From contig SIJG01000006.1 of assembly GCA_023374025.1 (NCBI GenBank), forward strand, positions 1,131,814 to 1,195,813: a stretch of DNA of 64,000 bases, read 5' to 3'. Under the pieces are notes generated by a model, which saw only the letters and a program-made list of their open reading frames with translations, did not search any database and was not told the DNA's origin. Shown here one piece after another: positions 10,790 through 21,559 of this stretch (positions are counted from its first letter, which is position 1; each line of letters starts with the position of its first letter). Made by a program: the position numbers and the translations under genes. This DNA is from Heterodera schachtii (taxonomy: Eukaryota; Nematoda; Chromadorea; Rhabditida; Heteroderidae).

Positions 10790-12191
10790 TCATATGATTT
10801 GCGCATTTCTGTCGTTGCATTTTCCAATCAGTTTTATGTAATTTATCGGCACAAGGCCAACTTTTGAGCCGTCTAATGTGCTTAAAAATAAAATTTATTG
10901 GTCTGTCAAATTTCAAAGTTATAACACCTGGCCAAAAGCCAATCTTTGACATTCGGCTGCGCCGACTTTGGCGCGATGCGAATCACATCAAACGCCGTAA
11001 GGGACAATTCATTGGCATTGGCAGCGCAAAAGTCGAACAATGCCTAACATAAGAGAAGGAAAAAGAGGACCAATTGAGGAAAATTAGCAAGAGCAAATAA
11101 TAACAAAATCATAAAAATTGCCTGTGCCGTGTAATGCTCCGTCTGTCCGGTGGTCCATTTGTTCGCCTCGGCCTCTCTTTCGGCAAGCCGAAGGACACAT
11201 TTAAAAAGGAGGAAAGGGCCGCCGAGAGCGATCAGCCAAAAGAAAAGCGAAGCGAAATTGGGAGAAGAGAAAGGGACTGAAGAAAGAGAGGGAGGAAAAA
11301 TAAGAAAAAGAAAAGCGGAAAGGAGAAAAAGAAAGAAAAGAGAGAAATGGTCAGAGGAAGAGAAACAAATGGAAAAAGAAGGAAATAGAAAATGCAAAAA
11401 GGGAAAAAACGAACCCCCGCTTTGTTGCTGCTGATGAATGTTCGTCCAAATTGCCTCCGAATTCGCGTAATTGCGAGGGCGAACCCGCAAAAGGGACAAC
11501 AAATGGCGCCAAAGAAAACGGCACCAACGGAAAATTGGCACGAAAAGAGACGAGAAAACCTGCAAAAAAGGGAGGGGCGGGTTGAAAAAAAGTGGCAATA
11601 TTTAGAAGAAAAGTGGCAATATTTAGAAAAATAAATAATATATGTAAGTGCAGTTCCCAGTTAATTTTAATAATTACATAAATTTTGAATGCCCTAAACT
11701 GTTGGGCAACCCCAGCAACCGCACGGAAAGTGTTGAACACCGCGCTGTGTGTGGTGTTGAGCATATTGGCCACCGAAACGAGGGCATTCACCACCGATTC
11801 GACCGCTTGGAACGCATTTTTTGACGATTCGAAAAGGAATATTAGTGAAAAACAACTCAAATATTATCCTAATGTTATTATCAAAACCTTCGGCTGCCAA
11901 CAAAAAATTATTTTTCGAGTGAATGGCGGGCCATGGATTCGTGAAGGGAGCACTCTGTTGATAACTGAAATTGAAAATGGTAATTCAATGTCGAAAAACG
12001 CCACAGAATACACACAAATTGTAATTGTACATTCCACTGGCATTGTACGGCACAAATGCCGGTTGTTGGCCAACAAAGAGTTGCTGCTGACTTTGCTGTT
12101 GAACTGTGCCAAAGTTTGGCCTGGGCGGAAGTGACGGCGGATTGCCATTATTACTGCAAAAGTTAGTCAGTGGTGGTGAACCTGACCGCAT
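10790..12191 (-). CDS. PEX13: Peroxin-13, peroxisomal membrane docking protein
   Basis: PEX13 forms the peroxisomal import docking complex with PEX14 and binds PEX5 through its SH3 domain. Exons run from 12191 to 10790, about 303 residues. The Pro/Gln/Asn-rich N terminus is followed by AFQAVESVVNALVSVANML and FNTFRAVAGVAQQFRAFKIY, the typical PEX13 core. Next come a basic loop, a hydrophobic segment (LFFWLIALGGPFLLFKCVL) and an SH3 domain (ALFDFCAANANELSLTAFDV ... DWLLAS ... GLVPINYIKLIG). The intron 11121-11044 has a GC donor. The intron between 11888 and about 11829 lacks an AG acceptor in the required phase. The true N terminus may lie in a further 5' exon, because the frame stays open above the chosen Met. 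Confidence 0.9.
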
Positions 12192-12600
12192 TATACGGCG
12201 ACCGCTAGAAAAACGAATTATAGGTGTTCAAGGGTCAGACGAACCAGAAAGTGAGGAAAAATTCTATACAAACTAAAAAATCGTGTTCAATATTTAACAA
12301 CCAACCTTAATTGAGTTACTGGTGGAATACCTAATTGGACTCAGTTCATAAATATGATTGGATTCAAAAATGCGATTGGACTCATAAAGTGCAAAAGAAA
12401 CAATTCAGCAGCACATGTTTTTCTTAATTTTTTTTATCTTTTAATTACCTAAGTAAAAATTCTGGGCACTGTTAATCGATTTTTTCATTACTAGTCATGT
12501 CTTCAATTCAAAATCGTTAAAACTGTTTTAAACCGGTCAGTCACAAACAATGGAACAAATCAAAATATAAAAGGTTGAATTTGCTTATTGCGCTAAAAAA
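12192..12600. other. Intergenic 5' flank of PEX13
   Basis: AT-rich; it may contain an upstream PEX13 exon or a trans-splice site. A TTTTTCTAG acceptor-like site on the minus strand just above 12205 would allow either. No coding exon is recognised. Confidence 0.4.
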
Positions 12601-12835
12601 CCGCCGCACACTCGACTACGGCGGCCAGTAGGTGGGGCGAGACTACGGGCTACGGAAGAAGTCCGCGCGTGATCCGCAGGCGGTTGACTGATTGGCGGGG
12701 GCCCTTCGGGCCCCCGCAGTCAACCGCCTGTGGCGCTCGTCAGACGTCTTCCTCCGCCCTCCGTCTCGCCCACTACTTGCTCCGTCTTCGCATGCTCGCC
12801 AAGGCGGGCGCTGCGCGCCCTCAGAAATGGATTCC
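12600..12835. repeat. GC-rich imperfect palindrome with a perfect core hairpin
   Basis: About 235 bp of strongly GC-rich DNA in an AT-rich setting. The core at about 12676-12729 is a long hairpin. CAGGCGGTTGACTG is matched by CAGTCAACCGCCTG, and inside it GCGGGGGCCC pairs with GGGCCCCCGC around a TTC loop. Flanks also pair imperfectly (GGGGCGAGAC with GTCTCGCCC, GGAAGAAGTC with GACGTCTTCC). A foldback or MITE-like insertion is likely. No target duplication was identified. Confidence 0.75.
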
Positions 12836-13224
12836 TGCATATTAACAAAGAGGAATCGACTGATCTATATTTTATTGCATTTTTATGCGTTTTAAGGCTT
12901 TGGACGGTTCAGTCCCTAAGGCATTTGGCCACTTCAGTCTCCCGGGTCTGTAACTCTTCAGGGATTGGTTGCCGCCAAAAAGTTCTTTCGGATTCGTTAG
13001 TTAGAGCCCCAGAGGAATCGAATGATATATCATTCAACAAGAAAATCGGAGTTGTCAGTATTCTTCACTTTTACCCACACAATATATATGGAAAATCATC
13101 ACACACCGATCACAGCGAAATTGGGATACATAGGAATAAAGGTCGGACACAAATTATAGTACAACAAGGAGGGTATGGACAATCCAAGCCAATCATCGAT
13201 CGCTGGTCGCAAGTCGCCGGCCGG

Positions 13225-13617
13225 TCATTCCTGTTCTTCCTTGGGCGCTTCTTCGGTGGTGGCAGGTGCGTCTCCGGTTGTTTCCTTCGTCTCCGCGCTG
13301 GGCTGTTCTTCCTTGGGCGCTTCTTCGGTGGCGGCAGGTGCGTCTCCGGTTGTTTCCTTCGTCTCCGCGCTCGGCTGCTCCTTTGTCGCAGCGGCGTCGC
13401 TCTCCTCCTTCTTGGCGGCTTTGCTCTTCTCCTTATCCTTCCGAGAACGGCTTCTGCTGCTTTTCGCTCCTCCCTTCTTGGACCGGTGCTTCTTGCGCTC
13501 CTTGGCCTTCTCTTTCTTTTCACCAGCTGCTGCCTCGGCGGCAGGCGCTTGTTCGTCCTTCTTCTCTTCTTTTGCTGCGTCGGCTGCCGGCGGCTCTTCC
13601 TTCTTGTCGTCGCTCAT
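13225..13617 (-). CDS. Highly charged Lys/Glu/Ala-rich protein with tandem repeat
   Basis: A 130-residue single-exon ORF starting MSDDKKEEPPAADAAKEEKK. The middle (about residues 34-70) is very basic and RS-like, with KERKKHRSKKGG, SRSRSRKDKEKS and KAAKK, and could act as a nuclear or nucleic-acid-binding segment. The C terminus contains two nearly identical 24-residue units beginning EQPSAETKETTGDAPA and continuing TEEAPKE. They are encoded by a 72-bp direct duplication (about 13238-13381). No signal peptide or fold is recognised; it is probably disordered. The gene has a TATA box (13856-13864) and a 5' UTR intron (13765-13702). It is divergent from the kinase at 14058, and the two share about 440 bp of promoter DNA. 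Confidence 0.8.
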   Translation of the reverse strand: MSDDKKEEPPAADAAKEEKKDEQAPAAEAAAGEKKEKAKERKKHRSKKGGAKSSRSRSRKDKEKSKAAKKEESDAAATKEQPSAETKETTGDAPAATEEAPKEEQPSAETKETTGDAPATTEEAPKEEQE

Positions 13618-13701
13618 TGTTGTTGCTTGGCGTTGACGCTGTGCTGCTCAGAAGTGTTGAAGTGCCTGCCTGTTGTTGTTGTGTCGTCGTCGTTCACAAT
13701 T

Positions 13702-13765
13702 CTGAAAAAAGGGGAAAATTAAAATAAAAAATGAAAAAATGGGGAGGGTGCGGGTGGACGCTTAC
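13702..13765 (-). other. Probable 5' UTR intron of the 13225 gene
   Basis: On the minus strand a GTAAGC donor (13765-13760) and a TTTTTTCAG acceptor (13704-13702) bound 64 nt. They lie between the TATA box and the ATG at 13617. The sequence on both sides is non-coding, so this would be an untranslated-leader intron. Confidence 0.55.
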
Positions 13766-13855
13766 ACTTTGATGCGCTGGGGCGTGGTTGAAATGCGCGT
13801 GTGTAGAGAAATAAATAATAGTGGAGGAAGTGATGTCGAATGCGAAAATTTAGCC

Positions 13856-13864
13856 CTTTTATAG
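13856..13864 (-). promoter_or_regulatory. TATA box (TATAAAAGG)
   Basis: A consensus TATA box on the minus strand, about 240 bp above the ATG at 13617 and about 90 bp above the proposed 5' UTR intron. It matches the expected layout of a strongly transcribed RNA polymerase II gene. Confidence 0.6.
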
Positions 13865-14057
13865 AGTTTTGGACAGCGGAAAAGGCAAAATTTTGATAAA
13901 TTTGTAGCAGCAAAAATTCGTATATAATGCTCCAAAATTTGCTGCTTCCCTTGTCATTCTCCATTCATTTTGTTCACTTCAACACTAATTTCGGCAACAA
14001 CGAATTACGCACCGCGGTGGAGCGCGACAACGCCGAAGACGACAACAGCCGCGACAA

Positions 14058-15411
14058 ATGCCGGAGCGCGAGGACGACGACGACCTGGTGACGCTGAAAC
14101 CTGGAACGAAAGTTGGAGGCCGATGGTCCATTGCCAAGGAGCTTGGAAGTGGAGAGTTTGGAACCGTCTTCTTGTGCAAGGACATCAACGACGGGCGACA
14201 TGCAGCAATGAAAACGGAGTCAACTGATGCGGACCCATGCATATGGCAGGAGGTGTGGTTTATGGGCATACAGGCATTTTGTATCCCCTCTTTTTTTGCC
14301 ATTCTAAAAAGGTTTAATGGTCGGGAGGAAAATGTTGGGGTTCGACTTTGTTTGAGTCCCTTAAATATATTCACTTTTTACAGGCTAAAATTATGCGACA
14401 CTTGGGCCTTCTTCGAGAGAGGGCAGGCGCGGAGCACTTTTGTCGCTGCTTTGACGATGGCCGAGACGTTCAACGGGATGCAAAACGCGGAAAAAAAGTG
14501 TCGTTTAACTACATTGTGTGAGTGCCGTTTGAAACCTTATGCCATCAAAATTAAGTTTTGCCACAACTTTTTCAGGATGTCATTGACCGGACGTGGGCTT
14601 TACAGTCTCCTGAAGAAGGCGGGCGGAATGTTCAGCCCTGGGACGGCGATTGGCGTGTCGATTCAGCTACTCCACGCACTGAAGACGCTGCACAGCATCG
14701 GCTACCTTCACTTGGACATCAAACCGGAGAACGCCGCAATTGGACGACGGGAAACCAATGAGCGCCAACGGATCTTCTTAATCGACTTTGGACTTGCGCG
14801 CCGATTCATCAGCAGCAAAACCGTGAGATCGCTCCCCCCCCCCCCAATCATTTTTTAAGAACTTATGATTTTTTGTTTTTCACAGGGTAAACATAGACGA
14901 CAGAGGAAAAAGACGCACTTCCGTGGGACGCCGATGTACGCATCGATCTCAGCGCATGCGAGAAGCGACTACTGCCGAGGAGACGACATCGAGTCCTGGT
15001 TCTACATGCTGGTCGACATGTACACCGGTTCACTGCCATGGAGCCGTGTGAGGAGCGAGCACCGGGTGAGCGGGAGGAGGGCACTTGGACATTTTTGAGT
15101 ATATTTCATACAATTTTCAGACAGGTAAAATGAAGAGACGCCGTCTAAGCCACAAACCGGAAGAAGTGCGACGAAAGGCCCTGTCCGACCTGTTGCAGGG
15201 ATGCCCAGCACAGCTGGGCCCAATCTTGGAACACATTGTGGGTTATTCACACGCTTATCCGATTATGCCCACTTCAATTTCCCCCTCTTTTCAGGACCGC
15301 CTGGATTTTTACGACCGACCCAACTACGAATGGATAGAGACGGTTCTGCGCAGTTACCTCGTCGAGAATGGCATCCAGGAGAACACTTACGACTGGGAGA
15401 ATGCTGGTTGA
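14058..15411 (+). CDS. CK1/TTBK-like protein kinase, nematode-type
   Basis: Six exons (14058-14252, 14384-14517, 14576-14822, 14886-15065, 15121-15237, 15295-15411) join in phase to 329 residues with GT-AG introns. The kinase domain fills the protein. It has a glycine loop GSGEFG, the ATP Lys in HAAMK, the catalytic loop YLHLDIKPEN and DFG in LIDFGLARRF. The CK1-family segment GTPMYASISAHARSDYCRGD, then DIESWFYMLVDM, replaces the usual APE. The catalytic loop reads HLD instead of HRD: the Arg is Leu but the catalytic Asp is kept. There is no long C-terminal tail as in vertebrate TTBK. Worm genomes carry many such short CK1 relatives, often germline-expressed (known of the family, not shown here). 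The substrate is unknown. Confidence 0.92.
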
Positions 15412-15760
15412 AGAAAAAGAAGAGCGGCGGAAGTTCTATTGTCGCACCGTTTCCATTTCACGTTGTCCGCCCTATGTATATGTCTATATTGTACATATGT
15501 ACTTTACTTGTTCTTGTTCTATTATTGTGTAATAAATAACTCGTGGATTTTAATTTTTTTTGCTTTTAAGTTGAGAAATTGTTAAATTTTTCATTTGAGT
15601 GACTTAACATTCATGGAAACGAATGTCACTTTTTCACTTTAGATGGTACGATGAATAGCCATAGGAGGGATTTATTTATAATTTTTTCAAAAAATCTCGA
15701 GACAGCCACAAAAAAAAGTAAAAACTAAATAATTATCACATAATTTGGGTTATCACTCCA

Positions 15761-15955
15761 ATGAATGTTTTTCTGCTTTTTTTAGTGCCGTTGTCCATCA
15801 GTGCCATCACTCGCAAAGGTCAAATAAAGGCGAATGATGAGCAAAAACAGGAAAAAGAGCAGTTGGGCACTCAAAAGTCCGTAGGTGAAATTCAGCAACA
15901 ATTTTGGCGAAGCCATTTTTATAATAAAGGCCACAATTCTTTTGCAAATAATTGA
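15761..15955 (+). CDS. Small secreted protein, candidate
   Basis: A 64-residue ORF beginning MNVFLLFLVPLSISAITRKG. It has a clear signal peptide with likely cleavage after SISA, then a Lys/Glu/Gln-rich stretch and an aromatic/His tail (FWRSHFYNKGHNSF). The stop TGA overlaps an AATAAA (TGAATAAAATG), so a very short 3' UTR is possible. No cysteines, no homologue recognised, no introns seen. It could be a random ORF, but the signal sequence and polyadenylation signal argue for a small secreted product. Confidence 0.45.
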   Translation: MNVFLLFLVPLSISAITRKGQIKANDEQKQEKEQLGTQKSVGEIQQQFWRSHFYNKGHNSFANN

Positions 15956-16933
15956 ATAAAATGACTAATAATGGGAAAGATGAGACTTAAGCCTTTATAA
16001 AAGCAGGTTCAGAGATGGCATCTCTCAAAAAAGGTCAGTCAAAGCATTTGAATGAAGGAATTAAAACGGAAGAACCGGCTAATTAAAACATTTGAATGGA
16101 TTTGCTAGCAAATTGGAATTATTTAGCCCTCCCCCTCTTTTCTCCAGCAATTTTCATGTACTATTTTTTTATAATTGTCTAATCGCGAAGCGATAGCTTA
16201 GAAAAAGCTTCTAATCATGTTACGCTTTTCAATATACCAAGATTGTGGGATTTGGATGTCAAAGAAAAAAGTTATAGAAAGTTATAGTGAAAAAACGTGC
16301 TGGCGCCCAACCGTGAGCGCCTAACTGAAGTGTACCCCACAACAATCCGTTAATTAAAAATAAGAGCAGCTCAAACGATAGATTTTAAATCAAATCACTC
16401 ACATTTCAAATAAACAATTTTAATTGTCCTTCATTTAGCAGTTTTATTAGTTATGTCATCGGATTTTGTTGTCACGAATTTATTCATTAAAATAATTTCA
16501 AATGAAAATGTAAAATACATACATAATATGTACATATTATGTGGATTTGTAAATGTGTGATTATAATACATGCAACGAATGTAAGTGTAAAGAGAAAGAA
16601 AGACCAATTTGGTCAAATATTTCCAATTGGGTTAATTATCTGTCGGATGATTTTAAATTACTATTTTTAATTACAAAACAAAATTTTCATTTCAACCGAC
16701 AAATTCACAAAACTTTATTAAAGCCATTTAAAAGCGGTAAGCCAAGAAAGAAGGTTTGTTGAATTTTTGAGTATTTGTTGGTGGGTAATATGAATTAATT
16801 GTTGTCCTATTAAAATTTTCAATTGCCAATTCCTCCGGCGCAATCTTTCACCGTCTCATCGAATATTTTCAAATTTTCCTTTCGTCTCGCTTTTTTTTGC
16901 ACAAAATGCCAACAACATCTAATGCCGTGGTCG
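15956..16933. other. Intergenic with one dispersed-repeat remnant
   Basis: Mostly AT-rich with no gene supported. The segment 16143-16341 is a diverged copy of one arm of the foldback element at 22400-22860. A 69-residue plus-strand frame at 16556 is rich in Cys near its start but is not recognisable. Confidence 0.55.
16143..16341 (+). repeat. Solo arm of the 22.4-kb foldback family
   Basis: It matches 22630-22870 over its whole length in the same order. Shared blocks are CAATTTTCATGTA, GTCTAATCGCGAAGC, GATTTGGATG, CAAAGAAAAAAGTT and GAAAGTTATAGTG. The terminal GCCCAACCGTG..CCAACTGA-like end is degenerate. Only one arm is visible here. Confidence 0.75.
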
Positions 16934-19393
16934 CTAACAGAGAATCATTTTTGACTGCACGACAAATTCGTCGCCGTCCTCAATGTGCAACAGTCGCAAC
17001 TGTTTGCCCGGCACTCGCAACTCCGTGGGACCGATTCCGCCCCTTTCCATGTAAAAGAGGCGCATCATTCTACCAAAGAGATCGGAACAATTTGATGAAG
17101 ACTGATCAGATGATCGATCACTTGAGCGGAATGTGCGTCAGATGCTCCGCGAATTGCATCAGTCCGTGGACAGTGCCGGAAAGGCGCAGGCGAACCCAAC
17201 AACGGACCCACTCGGACTCTTCGCAGCGGATCAGCACCTGCAAATGCCTTGTCTGATGAGTACTCTGATCAGTCTTCCCAACACTGATCAATCCGCTGAT
17301 GGGCAATCGCCGCCTCAACTCACCCGGGCATGACTTTTCGGCGTCAGGTCCACCTTGACCAACTGCTCCAAAATGCCATGTTCCGCAATGAGCTGCTCGT
17401 AAATCAGCGGTCGCTTTTCCCCCTCAGCGTAATAGCGAATGAAAAAGCTGAAAAGGAGCAAATTTTGGAAAAAAAAAGTATTTTTGTCGGTTTAAATAAT
17501 TAGTAAAAAGAGCTAATTAATATTTAATATTATTATTATTAATTTTTACCGCTCCGATTCTTCTCTCTGACGTTCGTCTGAAGAGAGTAAATGCAATTTA
17601 AGCTTTCAAATCAAATTCAACTGGTAAATGAATGAATTTAATTGACTTGCCAATTTTCGAGCCGTTCAGCAGTTTAAGAGAACGAAGTCGCCCAATGATC
17701 TGAAAATGCATTAATTGGCATTTATTTGTTTTCAGTTTTACTGAATTCCCTTTTCTTCACCAGGTGCCGTCTCTCCTCCTCGGAATAAGTGGCCAACAAC
17801 GGCACATTTGCCACCCTCAGTTCGTCCAAATGCCGAATTGCCGCCAAATTCTCAATGGCCTCCCAATTGGACAGCATTGTGTTGTTCAGAGACAGTGCAT
17901 TCAGCTGAATAAAAAGACTAAAATAAGCATAAAAAAAAATAAATAGTGGACAAAAAGTACGGGTGGCAACAATGCCAAAAATAAAAAAGAAAAAAAAGCA
18001 ATAACGAATAAAATAATGGTAGTTAATTATTATTAATTAGTGTGTGACGACCTCGCCACATAAAAGGTCCGTTTCGTTTCCACATGCGCACCTTCGCTCC
18101 ACCGTTTGAATTTGATTGCCAGCCAAAATAAGGCTTGAATTTGAAAATATAAATTAAATTGAGCGACGGCACGGCACCTTTTAAGCTGAGGAAAATGGCA
18201 CAAAACAGTGAGCACGTGGCACCAATTGGAAAGTGCGCACTCATTCAAATGCAATTCGCGCAGAGAGTGCGAAATTGGGGCGGTCGACGACGCGGGGAGG
18301 GAGGAAATGTCGCCGAAATGATTCTTGGCCAAATGCAACTCTCTGAGGGCGGGCGCGAAAGGCAAAAGGTGGCGGAGAGTGGCGAAAGACAGCGAAAGAT
18401 CGTTCAGAATGAGCACATCTGAGAAAAGAGAAATAGGCGGCGATGATGGCCATGGCCCATCATGGACAAGCAGAATCTGATCAGCAGGTTTGATCAGAGT
18501 GATTGGGGGACTCAGTGGATTTTAGGAGTGTTTCATGATTGATCAGTGATCAAAGGCGGCGTGAGCATCGAACAAAAGTATATGTCACTTTCGTCATGGT
18601 TTTGGTCAATTTTGATCAAATGACCGAAGGGACAACAGAATAACTCAATGATCGAGTATCTATCTGTTGGTCATACGGCGATGTGACCATTGAGAAAAAC
18701 ATTGGCATGGTTTCGGACCACCAACTGATCAGATTCTGATCAGGGCTATCGTCCCTCCTTTCTTCTGACCGAGTTTTCGCGCTTCGGCCATTTCCGCGCC
18801 CCGGGGCGATATGTTCAGCGCGTTGTTTCTGCTCAGATTGAGCACCCGCAGCAGTGGCAACGCCCCGAACAGTTGGCCGACCTCGGCCCAGCCAAGGCGA
18901 TTGCCGCTCAGCATCAGCTCAGTGACATTTTTGGCCAATCCGACAAAACGGTCCAACGGGCCAACGCGAAGAATGCCCAAATTGTCCAGCACCAGCAACT
19001 CCAACACGCGCTCATGCGCCGCGACCAGCGGAGAATTGCCGAATTGGAAGGGACTGCTGCCGAACTGCGCAAATATAATTAAATTGGATTAATTGGATAA
19101 TTCCCCATTTTAATTCCCATTTGTCCCACAATGTCAATTATGTACGGAGTGTCTTCTTCCTCGCCCAATTTCTTCAACTGTTGCTCCTTTTCTTCATCGT
19201 AAGGACAACAAAAGTATTTGCGTTCCATCTGGTACAGTATGCTGTCCTCCCCGTCGACCGTTGCCGCCTCGGCCGGTACAGTACTCATCGCATTGGCATC
19301 GCCAAGTGCTGCTACTGTACCTTCAGCAGTAGCAGAAGGAAAAGCAGCGGCACTATTGCTACCGTCGTTGTTCCGACTGTTGTTCGTCAGCAT
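16934..19393 (-). CDS. TBCEL: Tubulin-specific chaperone cofactor E-like protein (TBCEL)
   Basis: TBCEL destabilises tubulin; it pairs leucine-rich repeats with a C-terminal ubiquitin-like domain. Minus-strand exons were read in order. The N terminus starts MLTNNSRNNDG and is Ser/Ala-rich. Repeats follow, for example NVTELMLSGNRLGWAEVGQL, LRVLNLSRN, LRELHLAKNHFGDI and LRELHLNECALSNW, then LSLNNTMLSNWEAIENLAAI and LLATYSEEERRHL. GRLRSLKLLNGSKI and FFIRYYAEGEKRPL come next. A ubiquitin-like end, GRMMRLFYMERGG, then LRLLHIEDGDEFVV, finishes at TAG 16934. The order matches human TBCEL closely. Exact junctions in the middle were not all resolved. Confidence 0.88.
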
Positions 19394-20418
19394 TTACGGC
19401 AAAATTTATTTTTACAGCGATGAGTCAATTTGCAACAATATTAATAAAATAATAGTAATGATGATAAGACAGGGGTAATTAGCAATTTTAATAGCGGCGA
19501 TTGTTTTAAAATGGCGGCAGCGGAGGCGGTAGCATTTCACCCGTTTAGCAGCGCATTGATAACACAGGGAGAAAGACGAGGACGGCGGACGGACCCGCAG
19601 ATACCGAAAATGGCAAATTGTGCAAATATTCATACATATCGGAAGTACAAAATAATGCGTAAATATTGGCCAAAATATTTTTACGTACGGAGGCCAATTC
19701 AAATAAATAAATAAACAAATCGGAAATTACTAACAAATTAAATTGGTATGAAAATTTAATCTGAAGAAAAATAATCCGAGAAAAGTCAATTCAAAAGCAG
19801 TAAAAAAGGAATAATTTCCCCAAACAGCCGAGCACAGCTCACGGCGAGCGTTGCTACGCAATTTCCTCACTTTTCTCCTTTTAACATTTTTTGGCCAAAG
19901 GAGGAAAATTGAATTACAAAAATGGAAAAAAGTCCAAAAGAAAAGGGAATTCATGGACAAATTTTGACAAAGAAAATAAAATGTAATTTTTAAAATAAGA
20001 AATAATAATTAAATCCTTTTTAAAAGAAAGAATAATAATTTAATTTAAGGTAAATAAAGGTAAATTCTTCTAAAATGAATTAATTTATTTAATATAATTG
20101 ACCCCGTCCCCTTAATTGACCAAGAAAAAATGTTTTTAAATATATTTTTAACTAAATTATTATGCCAAAAAATGTGCGCGATGTTAGGCGCTTCCGTTTG
20201 AAAAAAAAGAGTCAATGGGCAAATGTTTGTTGACAAAAGATGCAAAAAACACGCGGTAATAATAAGGAAACGCGAAAATGAGAGAGAGAAAAGGGAGAGA
20301 AAAAGAAAAGGGAAGGGACAGACAACGCCCGAGGGGACAAAAACGTAAAGCCAAAGCACATGGCCAAATTGAAGCAGCAGCAGCAGAAGGTGACACACGG
20401 AAAAGGAGGGAACGAGGT

Positions 20419-20467
<49 letters not shown>

Positions 20468-21500
20468 GAGAGAGGAGAGAGCGAGAGAGAGAGAGAGATA
20501 GAAGAGAGAGAGAGAGAGAGAGAGGGGGGAGAGAGAGAGAGAGAGAGAGAGGGGTGGGGAGAGAGAGAGAGGAGAGAGGGGGGGGGGGGGGGGGAGAGAG
20601 GAGCGCACGAGGGCACCAGATGGAGAGAAAGGAATAGAAACAAAACACAGAGAAAAGAAATAGCAAGAAAAACATAGGAGAAAATGTAATCAGCTGACTG
20701 AGTTCATCAGCCAGACGAGGACGGGGCGAAAAGCATTAATAAAACTCTTTCTCTCTTTCAGTCAGTCGGTTGGCAGTAAAACACAAAATGACAGAAAGGG
20801 AAAGAGAAGTGATAGAATACAGAGGAAGAGAAGCAGAGAAAAAGAGAAGAGCACATAAAAACGGAGAAAATCGGTAAAAGAGAGGAAAATAGTAAAAGGG
20901 GAGGAAATGGTGGAAATGAAAATAGTGGGGAGAAGCTAAACGAGTTTTGTCACCTCTTTAATGGACCAACTCAAAGGAAAAAAGGGAGGGAATAAAAGTG
21001 AAAGGGACAAAATAAAAGAGATTTATTTGGCTGATGAGAGAAAAAGGGCAAATTAAAAACAAAACGAATGATTTGACAGGACAAACAAAGGGAGGAAAAG
21101 CAGCCCCGGGGACCAAAAAAAAGTGAGTGTTTTCTCAGATTTTGAATGGCATTTGATTTCTGATTGATCACTGATCAGAAATTGTACAGTAATCGGAACA
21201 CCTTTAAAAATACGATAACGCAATAATAAAAAAAGCGAATGATGCACAATTGCACGCAACAAATGATAAATGCACTCATTGTCACTCACTCAGTGCCTTT
21301 TATTTGCTTACACTTTTTTCATCATCGTTTTGATGATCGATGGCTGTAATTATCGCCGGACATTCATTTCGATGCGCGGAATGAGACATAAATTTTATGG
21401 ATGCGTCGCTTGGGACATTAGCAAATAATAATTAATGTGTGTACGAACATCACTCGCACATATTGCGCGTAATATTCGTTCATAAAAACCGGATCGAATA
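19394..21500. other. Intergenic, purine-rich, no gene supported
   Basis: AT-rich DNA with a long GA microsatellite (20418-20600). The ORFs above 150 codons here are all translations of the GA/CT tract or of low-complexity DNA and are rejected. Confidence 0.6.
20418..20600. repeat. (GA)n microsatellite with a 17-base G run
   Basis: About 180 bp of nearly pure GA dinucleotide on the plus strand, with interruptions, ending in a G run at 20578-20594. It produces spurious Arg/Glu and Ser/Leu frames. Confidence 0.95.
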
Positions 21501-21559
21501 ATTTAAGACAAGAAAAAGTAAGTGATGGAATAGAATATCAATGAATAAGTGTTGTACAA

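Noticed and set aside
12730..13722. 330-codon plus-strand ORF
   Set aside because: It is antisense to the charged repeat protein (13225-13617 minus), whose frame, TATA box and 5' UTR intron are better supported.
16553..16762. 69-codon ORF with several Cys and Lys near its start
   Set aside because: It lies in AT-rich DNA with no promoter, splice or homology signal; the composition is explained by AT bias.
20045..20680. Overlapping ORFs up to 187 codons on both strands
   Set aside because: They are translations of the GA/CT microsatellite (Ser/Leu or Arg/Glu repeats) with no complex sequence.
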